NCBI RefSeq assembly: GCF_027604915.1 | Contig: NZ_JAJAQC010000009.1 | Location: forward strand, 1-64,000 | Length of the DNA stretch: 64,000 nucleotides | Reading direction: 5' to 3' | Source of the DNA: Streptomonospora mangrovi | GTDB lineage: Bacteria > Actinomycetota > Actinomycetes > Streptosporangiales > Streptosporangiaceae | Part shown: piece by piece, positions 43,133 to 51,324 of the stretch | Numbering within the stretch: position 1 is the stretch's first letter | How the letters are laid out: every line of letters starts with the position of its first letter | Position numbers and translations under genes: made by a program | The notes under the pieces: model-generated | The model's database searches: none | The model's input: only the letters and a program-made list of their open reading frames with translations | What the model was told of the DNA's origin: nothing

Positions 43133-45237
43133 GTCCTCTCCACGCACGTGGAGGTGAACCGCCAGCTTCGCGGGCGCCGCTGAGGACCTGGTGGTCCTCT
43201 CCACGCACGTGGAGGTGAACCGTCACGGTCCCCTGTGGCCGCGCGGAGGACTACGTCCTCTCCACGCACGTGGAGGTGAACCGGCGCGCACCGTCGGTTT
43301 CTAGGAATGGAGTCCGTCCTCTCCACGCACGTGGAGGTGAACCGGAGCCATCGATGAGTGACCACACCGCCCCCGTGTCCTCTCCACGCACGTGGAGGTG
43401 AACCGCTTGGCGGTCTCGCGGTCCCACCAGCCGATGCGTCCTCTCCACGCACGTGGAGGTGAACCGAGAGCAGCCCGTAGATGCGGCCGCGCGCGAGCGT
43501 CCTCTCCACGCACGTGGAGGTGAACCGACGATGGCGAAAACCAGGGCGGGCATGATGCGGTCCTCTCCACGCACGTGGAGGTGAACCGTCGGGGCTGCTG
43601 AAGGCGGTCCGGACGGCGGTGTCCTCTCCACGCACGTGGAGGTGAACCGCCCCCTACGAGCGTCTGGAGGCTCCCGTGGAGGTCCTCTCCACGCACGTGG
43701 AGGTGAACCGCTCCAGCAGATCGGCATGCCGTTCGAGTGGCTGTCCTCTCCACGCACGTGGAGGTGAACCGTCGAACGTCGGCACGTGTGCGAGCGGGTC
43801 ACCGTCCTCTCCACGCACGTGGAGGTGAACCGACCGCCGACAACCAACCTGAGTAGCTGAGCCAGTCCTCTCCACGCACGTGGAGGTGAACCACGGTGGG
43901 GGCCTTTTTCATGGACTGGGGTGGGGTCCTCTCCACGCACGTGGAGGTGAACCGATGTGCGCCGTCAGGTAAACGTCGCCCGGTGGGTCCTCTCCACGCA
44001 CGTGGAGGTGAACCGCACTCACAACCGCAACTTCCGGCCAGAGCTTGGTCCTCTCCACGCACGTGGAGGTGAACCGCACATGGCCAACCCCGACGAGCAG
44101 TGGGACGAGTCCTCTCCACGCACGTGGAGGTGAACCAGACGAGAGCCCCCGGCGGCCTTGACCGCCGGGGGTCCTCTCCACGCACGTGGAGGTGAACCGA
44201 AGAACGAGAGCCTGTGGCGGGTCCACTGCGCGTCCTCTCCACGCACGTGGAGGTGAACCGGGGAGGTCTACCTCATCCCCGTGCTCACCTCCGTCCTCTC
44301 CACGCACGTGGAGGTGAACCGAAACCGCGAACGCGGTCATGCAATTCCAGTCCGTCCTCTCCACGCACGTGGAGGTGAACCGCGGCACGGCGCATTCTCA
44401 CACGCATGATGCTGGTCCTCTCCACGCACGTGGAGGTGAACCGGTACCGGAGGTGGCGGACGCGCTCCGGCTCCCGTCCTCTCCACGCACGTGGAGGTGA
44501 ACCGGGTGCGCCCGGCGGACACCAGCGCGATGCCGTGTCCTCTCCACGCACGTGGAGGTGAACCGTTCCGCGCCGACCTCACCAAGAGCCTGGAGCGGTC
44601 CTCTCCACGCACGTGGAGGTGAACCGGCGTCCCACTTCGGGGTGGGCATGTCGGGGTCGTCCTCTCCACGCACGTGGAGGTGAACCGCCCAATGCGCCGG
44701 CGCAGGCCAGCACGACGGCGTCCTCTCCACGCACGTGGAGGTGAACCGCCCAATGCGCCGGCGCAGGCCAGCACGACGGCGTCCTCTCCACGCACGTGGA
44801 GGTGAACCGCCATGCGTCGGCCGACGCAATCACCTGGTTTAGTCCTCTCCACGCACGTGGAGGTGAACCGCACGAAAAACGCCCCGCCCCACTTCGGTGG
44901 GGGTCCTCTCCACGCACGTGGAGGTGAACCGCACCACCGGCACACCGGTGATCGTGCCCCGGGGTCCTCTCCACGCACGTGGAGGTGAACCACCTCGCCG
45001 ACGCCGCCCGCCGCGTGGAGTTCCGGTCCTCTCCACGCACGTGGAGGTGAACCGAATCCGCCGCCCCCATCGCCCCCTGGCCGCGCGTCCTCTCCACGCA
45101 CGTGGAGGTGAACCGGCGCGGATGGTGGGGCACGGCCAGTCGGTATCGTCCTCTCCACGCACGTGGAGGTGAACCGCGGTCGCCGAGGTCGGCGATACCC
45201 GCAAGCGCGTCCTCTCCACGCACGTGGAGGTGAGTCG
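43133..45237 (+). CRISPR. Type I-E CRISPR array 3: 35 repeats, 34 spacers
   Basis: The repeat is identical to that of array 1 except for C instead of G at position 3 (GTCCTCTCC), uniformly across the array. Spacers are 32 bases except two of 33 (after the repeats at 44109 and 44964); both of those repeats end in A instead of G. Another A-ending repeat starts at 43865. The spacers after 44659 and 44720 are identical. The last repeat (45209) ends GAGTCG, the worn distal end. It lies directly downstream of cas2. Confidence 0.98.
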
Positions 45238-45463
45238 CGCAACGCCAACGAGACCACCCGCACCCGCGCCGTCGACGTCCTGTCCGGCGCCACTCCGTCG
45301 GCTTGCGGTCCGCCGGGGCCGCTGAGGTGGGTCACCTTCGTCCTGGCCATCGCGATGGTCGGCTTGCCTGGGTGTAGGCGAGGGACGTCCGGTACGGCGC
45401 TACCGTCGGCATCCTGCTGCCCGTGACCCTGGTGGCGTTTGTGGTGTCGTTCGATGGGCGCCG
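45238..45463. other. Trailer region after array 3
   Basis: No gene supported. A short frame encodes a hydrophobic stretch (VTFVLAIAMVGLPGC) but lacks a start with a ribosome site. The first bases resemble a last partial spacer. Confidence 0.4.
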
Positions 45464-45730
45464 GTGACTGGCGACGTGCAGGTGATCGTCGCCGAGGCCG
45501 CCGCCCAAGTCGGCATGCGCCCCGTCACCGTCTACCGGTGGGTTACCGCAGGGGTCCTCACCCCCATCCCTGCCACAGGCCCATACCGGTTTTGGCTCGG
45601 CGACGTGTTCGCCGCCGAAGCGAGGCGCGAGAGGCAGATGCGGCGCACCCCAACCCGGGTACATTCACCGCGCAGAACGATCTTGCGCGGTTCATTGCGC
45701 CCAGAAGCACCTCAGGCCCGGTTCGCGTAA
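45464..45730 (+). CDS. Small MerR/excisionase-like helix-turn-helix protein
   Basis: This 88-residue protein contains AEAAAQVGMRPVTVYRWVTAGVL (about 10-32 in outline), the helix-turn-helix and wing pattern of MerR-type excisionases, followed by PYRFWLGDVFAAE. The C-terminal third is basic and disordered-looking. GTG start at 45464; the ribosome site is weak. It stands alone at the distal end of array 3. Excisionase-like proteins often come from mobile elements, and no integrase is nearby. Confidence 0.55.
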   Translation: MTGDVQVIVAEAAAQVGMRPVTVYRWVTAGVLTPIPATGPYRFWLGDVFAAEARRERQMRRTPTRVHSPRRTILRGSLRPEAPQARFA

Positions 45731-45899
45731 CGCTCACCGTACCTTCGTGGTGTCTGGCAGCCCCAGCCCTCCCGCTGAAGCGACCATCCCCTGCCGGCCA
45801 CCCCATCGTCCTGGCCAGGCTCTGCACTCGTTGGGTGGTGCGTTGAGCCGACCGGGACCCCGGCTTTTAGTTCGGGGGAGGCGGTTGAGCGGGGCCTAT

Positions 45900-45930
45900 G
45901 GGCCGCCCGGCGTGGAAACCCGGGCGGCCC
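45900..45930 (-). terminator. Terminator of the small secreted protein gene
   Basis: GGGCCGCCCGG pairs perfectly with CCGGGCGGCCC over a 9-base loop, 16 bases beyond the stop of the leftward gene. Confidence 0.75.
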
Positions 45931-45946
45931 ACCGCCGCAACGGGCG

Positions 45947-46234
45947 TCAGTCACGCACGTCAATGCTGTGGTCTTTTGCGATCTGGCCAGAGGCACACCA
46001 AGCCTTGGAAATGCTTTCCGGCTGTGCCCAACCCCCGAAGTACCAGTTCCCGTCAGAACACTGCACCGCAGCCCTGTGCGCCCGTTCGAGGCAATTGGTT
46101 TCGGCCCTCGTCGGGTAAGCGAGCACAACGCAATCCGGCGGGATGACTGAAGCCGCCGTCGCCGGGACGGTCGCCGCTGCCATGGTTCCGCTGATGATCG
46201 CCGCTGCCAGCAGTGCCTTCGTGGATTTCCGCAC
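45947..46234 (-). CDS. Small secreted four-cysteine protein
   Basis: This 95-residue precursor starts at GTG 46234 with GGAGAG upstream. VRKSTKALLAAAIISGTMAA and VPATAA make a Sec signal peptide, with cleavage likely after AxA near residue 31. The mature part of about 64 residues has four Cys (DCVV, NCLE, QCSD, WCAS) that could make two disulfides, and several Trp/Tyr. I do not recognise the family. It is monocistronic, with its own terminator. Confidence 0.65.
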   Translation of the reverse strand: MRKSTKALLAAAIISGTMAAATVPATAASVIPPDCVVLAYPTRAETNCLERAHRAAVQCSDGNWYFGGWAQPESISKAWCASGQIAKDHSIDVRD

Positions 46235-46443
46235 GTTCTCTCCTGGTCCAAAGGGGCTCTTCACAATGAGTATTCCCTCGTGCGCGTCTAGTAGTGGGAT
46301 GTCTCGATTGGCCGCCTCCGGACTTCGGCATTCCCCAAGGTCAGGCGCCCTGGCCGCATTCGGCCACCCAAAACCCCTGGCGCGGGCCATTCCTCCGAGG
46401 CCATGGACCGGCCCGGCCAGGGCATGTCCACCAAGGAGTTCCG

Positions 46444-46587
46444 ATGGCCGAAATCGCCACCGCCGTCACCCACACCATCACCCCCACCACCGACGAGTTG
46501 AAGTCTCTGCGCGTCGGTATGAAGACCGCGCTCGACACCGGCCACGGCACCGAAATCGAACGGAAGCCTGTAGCTGCTTCCCCGTGA
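46444..46587 (+). CDS. 47-residue protein, unknown
   Basis: The ATG at 46444 stands behind AAGGAG at good spacing, and the protein MAEIATAV...TPTTDELKSLRVGMKTALD has normal composition and no hydrophobic run. It is divergent from the secreted protein gene. The stop overlaps a GTG of a following frame (GTGA). The small size limits certainty. Confidence 0.45.
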   Translation: MAEIATAVTHTITPTTDELKSLRVGMKTALDTGHGTEIERKPVAASP

Positions 46588-46735
46588 GGAGAACCGGCGC
46601 GACGATCACTCTGGTGCTCGCCTGGATCGCGGCGGCCATCGCTGTGCTGTCGCTGGTGATCACCTGGCGAAACCCGCGGAGGGCAGCACGCTTCCCAAGC
46701 AGCGCTGGCAAACGGAGGCGGGAGCCTTTGCGGCG
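46584..46735 (+). other. Possible remnant of a small membrane protein
   Basis: From the GTG at 46584 (overlapping the previous stop by 4 bases) the frame encodes a convincing membrane helix, ITLVLAWIAAAIAVLSLVIT, followed by a basic segment. It then runs on without a stop into the response-regulator gene on the other strand, so the gene is either frameshifted or truncated. Confidence 0.3.
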
Positions 46736-47383
46736 TCAGATGCGGCCGGTCTCGTGCGCCCACATGGCGACCTCGACGCGGTTTCGGGCGCCGAGCTTTC
46801 GCATGAGGCTGGCGAGGTGGGCTTTGACGGTGCTTGGGGTGATATGGAGCTCGCCGGCGATCTCATTGTTGGTGCGGCCTTGCGCTACAGGCACGAGGAC
46901 TTCCTCCTCGCGGGCGGTGAGCGGTTCTACCGGCTGCCTCGGTGGTGGGGTCTGTGCGTGGGCGAACGCTGCGAGCAGTCGGACAGTCACGCTGGGTGCG
47001 ATGAGTGCGTCTCCGTCGGCGGCGGCGTGGATGGCCTGGGTCAGCAGGGCGGGTCCGGCGTCCTTGAGCAGGAACCCGCGGGCGCCGGCTTTGAGCGCCC
47101 CGTGGACATACTCGTCGAGGTCGAAGGTGGTGATGACCACGATCGGCAGGGGATCGGTGACGTCGGGGCCGGCGAGGCGTCGGGTGGCTTCGATACCGTC
47201 CATCAGCGGCATCCGGATGTCGAACAGGCCGACGTCGGGGCGCAGCCGGAGCGCCAGGCGGACTGCCTCGCGCCCGTCGGCGGCCGCGCCGACCACTTCG
47301 ATGTCGGGTTGGGCGTCGAGCAGCATGGTCAGCCCGGTGCGCACGATGGGCTGGTCGTCGGCGACGAGGACCCTGATGCTCAT
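46736..47383 (-). CDS. NarL/LuxR-family response regulator
   Basis: This 215-residue regulator has a receiver domain 1-120 (VLVADDQP, acceptor Asp in GLFDIRMPLMDG near 55, Thr in VVITTFD, Lys in LLKDAG) and a LuxR helix-turn-helix at about 148-205 (LTAREEEVLVPVAQGRTNNE, then TVKAHLASLMRKLG). It is coupled with the histidine kinase gene by a 4-base overlap. The probable target is the divergent DUF6326-like gene, judged by position alone. Confidence 0.93.
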   Translation of the reverse strand: MSIRVLVADDQPIVRTGLTMLLDAQPDIEVVGAAADGREAVRLALRLRPDVGLFDIRMPLMDGIEATRRLAGPDVTDPLPIVVITTFDLDEYVHGALKAGARGFLLKDAGPALLTQAIHAAADGDALIAPSVTVRLLAAFAHAQTPPPRQPVEPLTAREEEVLVPVAQGRTNNEIAGELHITPSTVKAHLASLMRKLGARNRVEVAMWAHETGRI

Positions 47384-48531
47384 CGTGCTGTCCCGGTTCG
47401 AGGCAGGACCGCCTCTACCCGCCAGCCCCGCTCGGCGGCGGGGCCTGCGTGGAAGGTGCCGCCGAGCAGTGAGACGCGTTCCCGCATGCCCACCAGGCCG
47501 TAGCCCGCTGGGGCGCGGCCGCCAGCGGCGGAGCCGTCGTCGTCGATGGTCAGCCGTACCTGGTCGGCGTTGCCTGTGACGGCGACGGTGACCTGGGTCG
47601 CGTGACGGGCGTGCCGTCGAGCGTTGGTGATGGACTCCTGGGCTAGGCGGTAGATCGCGGCCCCGACCGCCGGGCTGAGGTCGTCGAACTCGCCGAATAG
47701 CGTCACCTCGACGCAGGGACGCGTCCGGCTGTCGGTGGCGAGCCGCTCGACCTCGGCCACGCCGGGCTGCGGCGCGAACTCGGTGTCCTGTGTGGCACGG
47801 AGCACGCCGACGATGGCGCGCAGCTCGGTGAGGGTGCGGGTCGCTGCGTCCTCGATGACGGCCAGGGCCTCGACGGCACGCTCGGGGTGGGAGGCCGCGA
47901 TGGCACGTCCCGCTTGGGCCTGGATGGCGATGCCCGAGACGTGGTGGGCGACGGTGTCGTGGAGTTCACGAGCGAGCTGTTCGCGTTCGCGGGCCTTGGC
48001 TTGGTCGATGTCGCGGATCCGGATCTTCGTGCGATAGCGGATCGCGGCGCCGAGCGCGGCGGCGAACAGGAAGAACGCGTATCCCGCGGCCACCTCCGCC
48101 AGGCTGGTGGGGTCGGCACCGAGGGTGGTGATGACAGCCGGCCAGAGCAGGATGACGCCGAGGCCGCTGCCGGCTTCCCGACCGGAGCCCCACCGGAACA
48201 GGGCGTAGACCAGGATCAGCACCGCAATGCTGCTGTTCAGCAGGGCGCCTTGCGATTCGGTGAGGATTCTGACGATGTCGACGATCGTCAACGTGCCGAC
48301 GGAGACCACAACCGCGACGAGCGGGTGCGTACGTCGCCACAGCAGGGGGCCGAGGACCGCGAGCACCGCGAGTACCAGCAGCGGGCGTGGCGCCAGGTCC
48401 TGGCGAAGCACCACTTCCACCACCGACCAGCAGATCACTACTGCGACCAAGGCCCAGTCCCGCGGCCCAAGGTCCGGGGCACTTGTGGGTCGAGGTTCGG
48501 CCCATAGCGAGCGGAGCGCGTTGGTGGCCAT
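47380..48531 (-). CDS. Sensor histidine kinase (HisKA_3 type)
   Basis: This 383-residue membrane kinase has about five hydrophobic segments in residues 25-165. The dimerisation box ARELHDTVAHHVSGIAIQA carries the phospho-His near residue 192. The HATPase_c domain is at about 285-375 (AQESITNARRHARHATQV, then GYGLVGMRERVSLLGG). No large extracellular domain is present, so it may sense the membrane or an intramembrane ligand. It forms a standard two-component unit with the following LuxR-type regulator. Confidence 0.92.
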   Translation of the reverse strand: MATNALRSLWAEPRPTSAPDLGPRDWALVAVVICWSVVEVVLRQDLAPRPLLVLAVLAVLGPLLWRRTHPLVAVVVSVGTLTIVDIVRILTESQGALLNSSIAVLILVYALFRWGSGREAGSGLGVILLWPAVITTLGADPTSLAEVAAGYAFFLFAAALGAAIRYRTKIRIRDIDQAKAREREQLARELHDTVAHHVSGIAIQAQAGRAIAASHPERAVEALAVIEDAATRTLTELRAIVGVLRATQDTEFAPQPGVAEVERLATDSRTRPCVEVTLFGEFDDLSPAVGAAIYRLAQESITNARRHARHATQVTVAVTGNADQVRLTIDDDGSAAGGRAPAGYGLVGMRERVSLLGGTFHAGPAAERGWRVEAVLPRTGTAR

Positions 48532-48692
48532 CTGATCAGCCTAGGCAGCCCGCGCGCTCGGTGTATCCGCCGAAGGTACAAGAGCCCGGCTGTGCCAACG
48601 GCCAGGTCGAACCAGGCTCCGCGGCTGATGTGCCCGCCGCCGGCATCCGTGAAGGTGAAAGCACCCACACAATCAGGCCAGGGAGCATTGTG

Positions 48693-49217
48693 ATGAGAAC
48701 GCCTCAATCCCACACCGCACCAGAGAATCCGCCGTCCCAGAGCACGCTGGAAGATCTGCGCCTGCCCGTGCAGGCCAAACTCGCGGCAGCATGGACCAGC
48801 TTCATGTTCCTCTACATCTACGTCGACTACCTCGCTCTGTACAAGCCCGGCTTCCTCGACGACCTCCTGGCCGGCATCGTCCACGAGTTCGACACCGGTC
48901 CAACCTTCGTCGCCATCGCGCTCACGCTCATGGCCATCCCGATCCTCATGATCCTGCTCTCCGCGACACTGCCCGCCCGTGTCAACCGCACCCTCAACCT
49001 CGTCGTCGCAACGCTCTACATCCCCGTCTCGATGTTCAACGCGGTAGGAGAGTCTTGGACCTACTCCTACTTCTACGGCCTCTCCATCGGACTCGAGGTG
49101 CTGCTCCTGGCCTTCATCCTGCGCTCCTCCTGGACCTGGCCCCGCCGCACCGCAGCACCGGCGACCCTGGCAGCCAGCTTCGACAGCGAGCCACTCCGCA
49201 GGCCGGATCAGGCGTGA
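48693..49217 (+). CDS. Four-helix membrane protein, DUF6326-like
   Basis: This 174-residue protein has LRLPVQAKLAAAWTSFMFLY at the start and three further hydrophobic helices (VAIALTLMAIPILMILLSA, LNLVVATLYIPVSMFNAV, LSIGLEVLLLAFILRSSW). The arrangement, with YVDYLALYKPGFLDDLL in the first loop, matches the DUF6326 family. The ATG at 48693 is used. It is divergent from the two-component system, the common position for a target gene. The function is unknown. Confidence 0.7.
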   Translation: MRTPQSHTAPENPPSQSTLEDLRLPVQAKLAAAWTSFMFLYIYVDYLALYKPGFLDDLLAGIVHEFDTGPTFVAIALTLMAIPILMILLSATLPARVNRTLNLVVATLYIPVSMFNAVGESWTYSYFYGLSIGLEVLLLAFILRSSWTWPRRTAAPATLAASFDSEPLRRPDQA

Positions 49218-49250
49218 CTGCCCCGCCCCGCGCCCGACCATCCTTCGCTC

Positions 49251-49508
49251 GCGCCACCCGAGGCACGGTCCATCCCACGCCTCCTCGGCGCGGGCACGGG
49301 CGATGACCAGCCGCCACAACCGGTCGGCCTTGCGGTGGTCGACCTCGGGTTGCAGCAGCCACGCCCGCGCCTGGCGCACGTCCATGGCCACGGGCGGAAC
49401 CAGCTCGGACTCCTCAGGCCGCTTGGGGGCACGGGGTTCCAGCCACAGCCGGTCGGCCAAGGCGTCGAAGGCGCGTTCGGCGGCGCGCAGCGGCACGGGT
49501 GCGGCCAC
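49251..49508 (-). pseudogene. Fragment of a conserved actinobacterial protein
   Basis: From the GTG at 49508 about 86 codons have protein-like composition (RAAERAFDALADRLWLEP, AMDVRQARAWLLQPEVDHRK, RLWRLVIARARAEEAWD) and end in non-family sequence that overlaps the DUF6326-like gene tail to tail. I suspect the 5' part of a decayed gene. I do not recognise the family. Confidence 0.35.
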
Positions 49509-49558
49509 CGGTGATTATCCGGTTTGTGGCGAAGAAGTAGGGCAGAGCGATCTGCCAC

Positions 49559-49590
49559 GGGCGCCCCCCGTGCAGTGCAGGGGGGCGCCC
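49559..49590 (-). terminator. Terminator of the TetR-SDR operon
   Basis: GGGCGCCCCCC pairs with GGGGGGCGCCC over a 10-base loop, 19 bases past the SDR stop. Confidence 0.75.
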
Positions 49591-49608
49591 ATGTGGGCGG
49601 GGTCCGGA

Positions 49609-50352
49609 TCAGAGTTGGGAGCCGCCGCCGTCAACGGGGAGTTCTGCGCCAGTGGTGAAGGTGGCCTCGAAGGCGAGGAAGGCCATCGTCCGGGCCACCT
49701 CCTCCGGGGTGCCCATCCGCCGCATCGGGTTCTCGGCGGCCATCTGTGCCTTGGTCTGCTCGGCGGCCTCCTTCGGCATCGACTTCTCCAGGATTCCGGA
49801 ATCGATCGGGCCGGGGCTCACCGCGTTGACGCGGATCCCGCGCGGCAGCAGTTCCCGGGCCAGGCTGCGGGTCATCGAGCGCAGCGCGGCCTTGCTTGCC
49901 CCGTATGCGCTCAGCGCGGGGATGCCCAGCACGTTGGCGACCGAGGTGGTGAGTACCACTCCTGCCCCATCGGCCAGCAGCGGAACGAGCTTCTGTACCG
50001 TGAAGTAGGGGCCTTTGGCGTTGACCTTCAGCAGTTGATCGAAGAGCTCCTCGCCAGTCTCCTCGAACGGCGCGAAGCCGTTGACGCCCGCGTTGGCGAA
50101 AAGGGCGTGGACGGTGCCGAACTCGGCCTTGACCCGGTCGGCCAGCGCCTCGATGTCGACCAGTGAGGAGGCGTCGCTGCGCACCGCGAGGTGGTCGGCA
50201 CCGAGGTGCTCGCGGGCGGCATTCAGGGCGGTCTGGTCCCGGCCGGTGATCAGCACCCGGGCGCCCTCGTGTGCCAGGAGCTTGGCGGCGGCCAGGCCGA
50301 AGCCGCTGCTGCCGCCCGTGATGACGACGTTCTTGCCCGTGTACTTGCCCAT
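49609..50352 (-). CDS. Short-chain dehydrogenase/reductase
   Basis: This 247-residue classical SDR has the cofactor motif VVITGGSSGFGLAAA (8-22), LFANAGVNG (NAG motif), catalytic Ser in LTTSVANV and YGASK (Tyr-x-x-x-Lys near 152-156), then VNAVSPGPIDSGI. Arg in ITGRDQ after beta2 suggests NADP(H). The substrate is unknown. It lies 72 bases downstream of a TetR gene on the same strand; a 20-base motif upstream of each suggests common repression by that TetR protein, perhaps against a toxic carbonyl compound. Confidence 0.92.
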   Translation of the reverse strand: MGKYTGKNVVITGGSSGFGLAAAKLLAHEGARVLITGRDQTALNAAREHLGADHLAVRSDASSLVDIEALADRVKAEFGTVHALFANAGVNGFAPFEETGEELFDQLLKVNAKGPYFTVQKLVPLLADGAGVVLTTSVANVLGIPALSAYGASKAALRSMTRSLARELLPRGIRVNAVSPGPIDSGILEKSMPKEAAEQTKAQMAAENPMRRMGTPEEVARTMAFLAFEATFTTGAELPVDGGGSQL

Positions 50353-50361
50353 GCTCTACTC

Positions 50362-50381
50362 CAATTCTTGAACTTCAGGTA
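50362..50381 (-). promoter_or_regulatory. Putative TetR operator upstream of the SDR gene
   Basis: On the minus strand TACCTGAAGTTCAAGAATTG matches the element upstream of the TetR gene at 14 of 20 positions, and both sit just before a start codon. Confidence 0.45.
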
Positions 50382-50424
50382 CAAAATTGCGGCATGCAGA
50401 CCCCGGCGGTGCCAGGGGGTTGGA

Positions 50425-51003
50425 TCAGAGGGAGTCGACCGTCGCGTCGATCACCCGGGCGAGTCGGTCCGGCCCCTGGGCGATGCGGGACACCAGGCGC
50501 ATCCCCACGACGGTGTTCATCAGCATGCTCCCGAGTGCGACGGGGTCCCGCCCCGGGTCAATCTCTCCCGCCCGCTGCCCCTCCGCCACCAGGGCCTGGA
50601 ATGCCTCCTCGGTGCGGTCGAGCATCCGGCGCAGCACCTCGGCTGCCTCCTGGTCGATGCCGGCCCGTTCGGCCGCGGTGTTCACTGCCAGGCAGCCACG
50701 GTGATCCGGGTCGGCCAGGTCCATCTCGGCCAGCGCTGTGAGTGCCACGCGCAGCCGCTGCTTCACGGGGCCCGGCTGCTCCAGTGTCTCGACCAGTGCC
50801 TCGGTCTGGCTGTCCCGGTACCGACGCAGTGCTCGCAGGAAGAGTGCTTGCTTGCTGCCGAACGCGTTGTACAGGCTGCCCTTTCCGATGCCGAGCGCGT
50901 CCACCAGGTCCTGGGGGGTGGTGGCGGCGTACCCCTTCCTCCAGAACACCTCCATCGCCCGGTCGACGGCGATCTCCGGATCGAACTCCTTCGGTCTTGC
51001 CAT
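50425..51003 (-). CDS. TetR-family repressor
   Basis: This 192-residue regulator has an N-terminal helix-turn-helix (about 10-55: RAMEVFWRKGYAATTPQDLV, then GIGKGSLYNAFGSKQALF) and a helical ligand domain of the AcrR/YcdC-like type with GCLAVNTAAERAG. The ATG at 51003 is used. It precedes the SDR gene in the same direction and likely represses both, with shared motifs at 51018-51037 and 50362-50381. The inducer is unknown. Confidence 0.92.
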   Translation of the reverse strand: MARPKEFDPEIAVDRAMEVFWRKGYAATTPQDLVDALGIGKGSLYNAFGSKQALFLRALRRYRDSQTEALVETLEQPGPVKQRLRVALTALAEMDLADPDHRGCLAVNTAAERAGIDQEAAEVLRRMLDRTEEAFQALVAEGQRAGEIDPGRDPVALGSMLMNTVVGMRLVSRIAQGPDRLARVIDATVDSL

Positions 51004-51017
51004 GTCCCAATCCTAAG

Positions 51018-51037
51018 CAATTCTGGACCTGTAAGTC
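51018..51037 (-). promoter_or_regulatory. Putative TetR operator upstream of the tetR gene
   Basis: On the minus strand GACTTACAGGTCCAGAATTG contains an imperfect dyad GAC...GTC and shares AGAATTG and the AC-T-A-G-TC pattern with the element before the SDR gene. Confidence 0.45.
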
Positions 51038-51281
51038 AAAAATCCCCTCCATGAGGTTCTCGAAGGACCAACACCCCAGGTAGATCGTGCTCTTGCCGCA
51101 GCGGTTCCAGAACGGGTTGGCCGCGTGCGGGAGGCGCCCGCGCGGGCAGCTCGGGCAGTCCGTCGGGGCGCCCACGCGGTGCTCGGGACCGCGCACCCAG
51201 CGCAGTGCCGCCTATGCCCAGGTATCCAGTGCCATTGCCGTCGCGGCGCCCGGGCCGCCACGGCAACACCCGCGCCCGGCG

Positions 51282-51324
51282 CCAGAACGGTATTCTGGTC
51301 GGCTAAACCCGCAAGTCAATACGT
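51282..51324 (+). promoter_or_regulatory. CRISPR leader of array 4
   Basis: The dyad CCAGAA-CGGTA-TTCTGG (51282-51298) is again centred 35 bp before the first repeat. It is followed by TAAACCCGCAAGTCAATA, nearly the same as in leader 1. The 200 bases further upstream look unlike the other leaders. Confidence 0.78.

Noticed and set aside
26911-45260. Similarity between an array 1 spacer (26914-26945, starting GCGCAACGCCAACG) and the trailer after array 3
   Set aside because: Only about 14 bases agree; too short in GC-rich DNA to claim a self-target or common source.
43111-45350. Similar repetitive open frames through array 3
   Set aside because: Same cause as in array 1: stop-free repeat complement, no start signals, no family.
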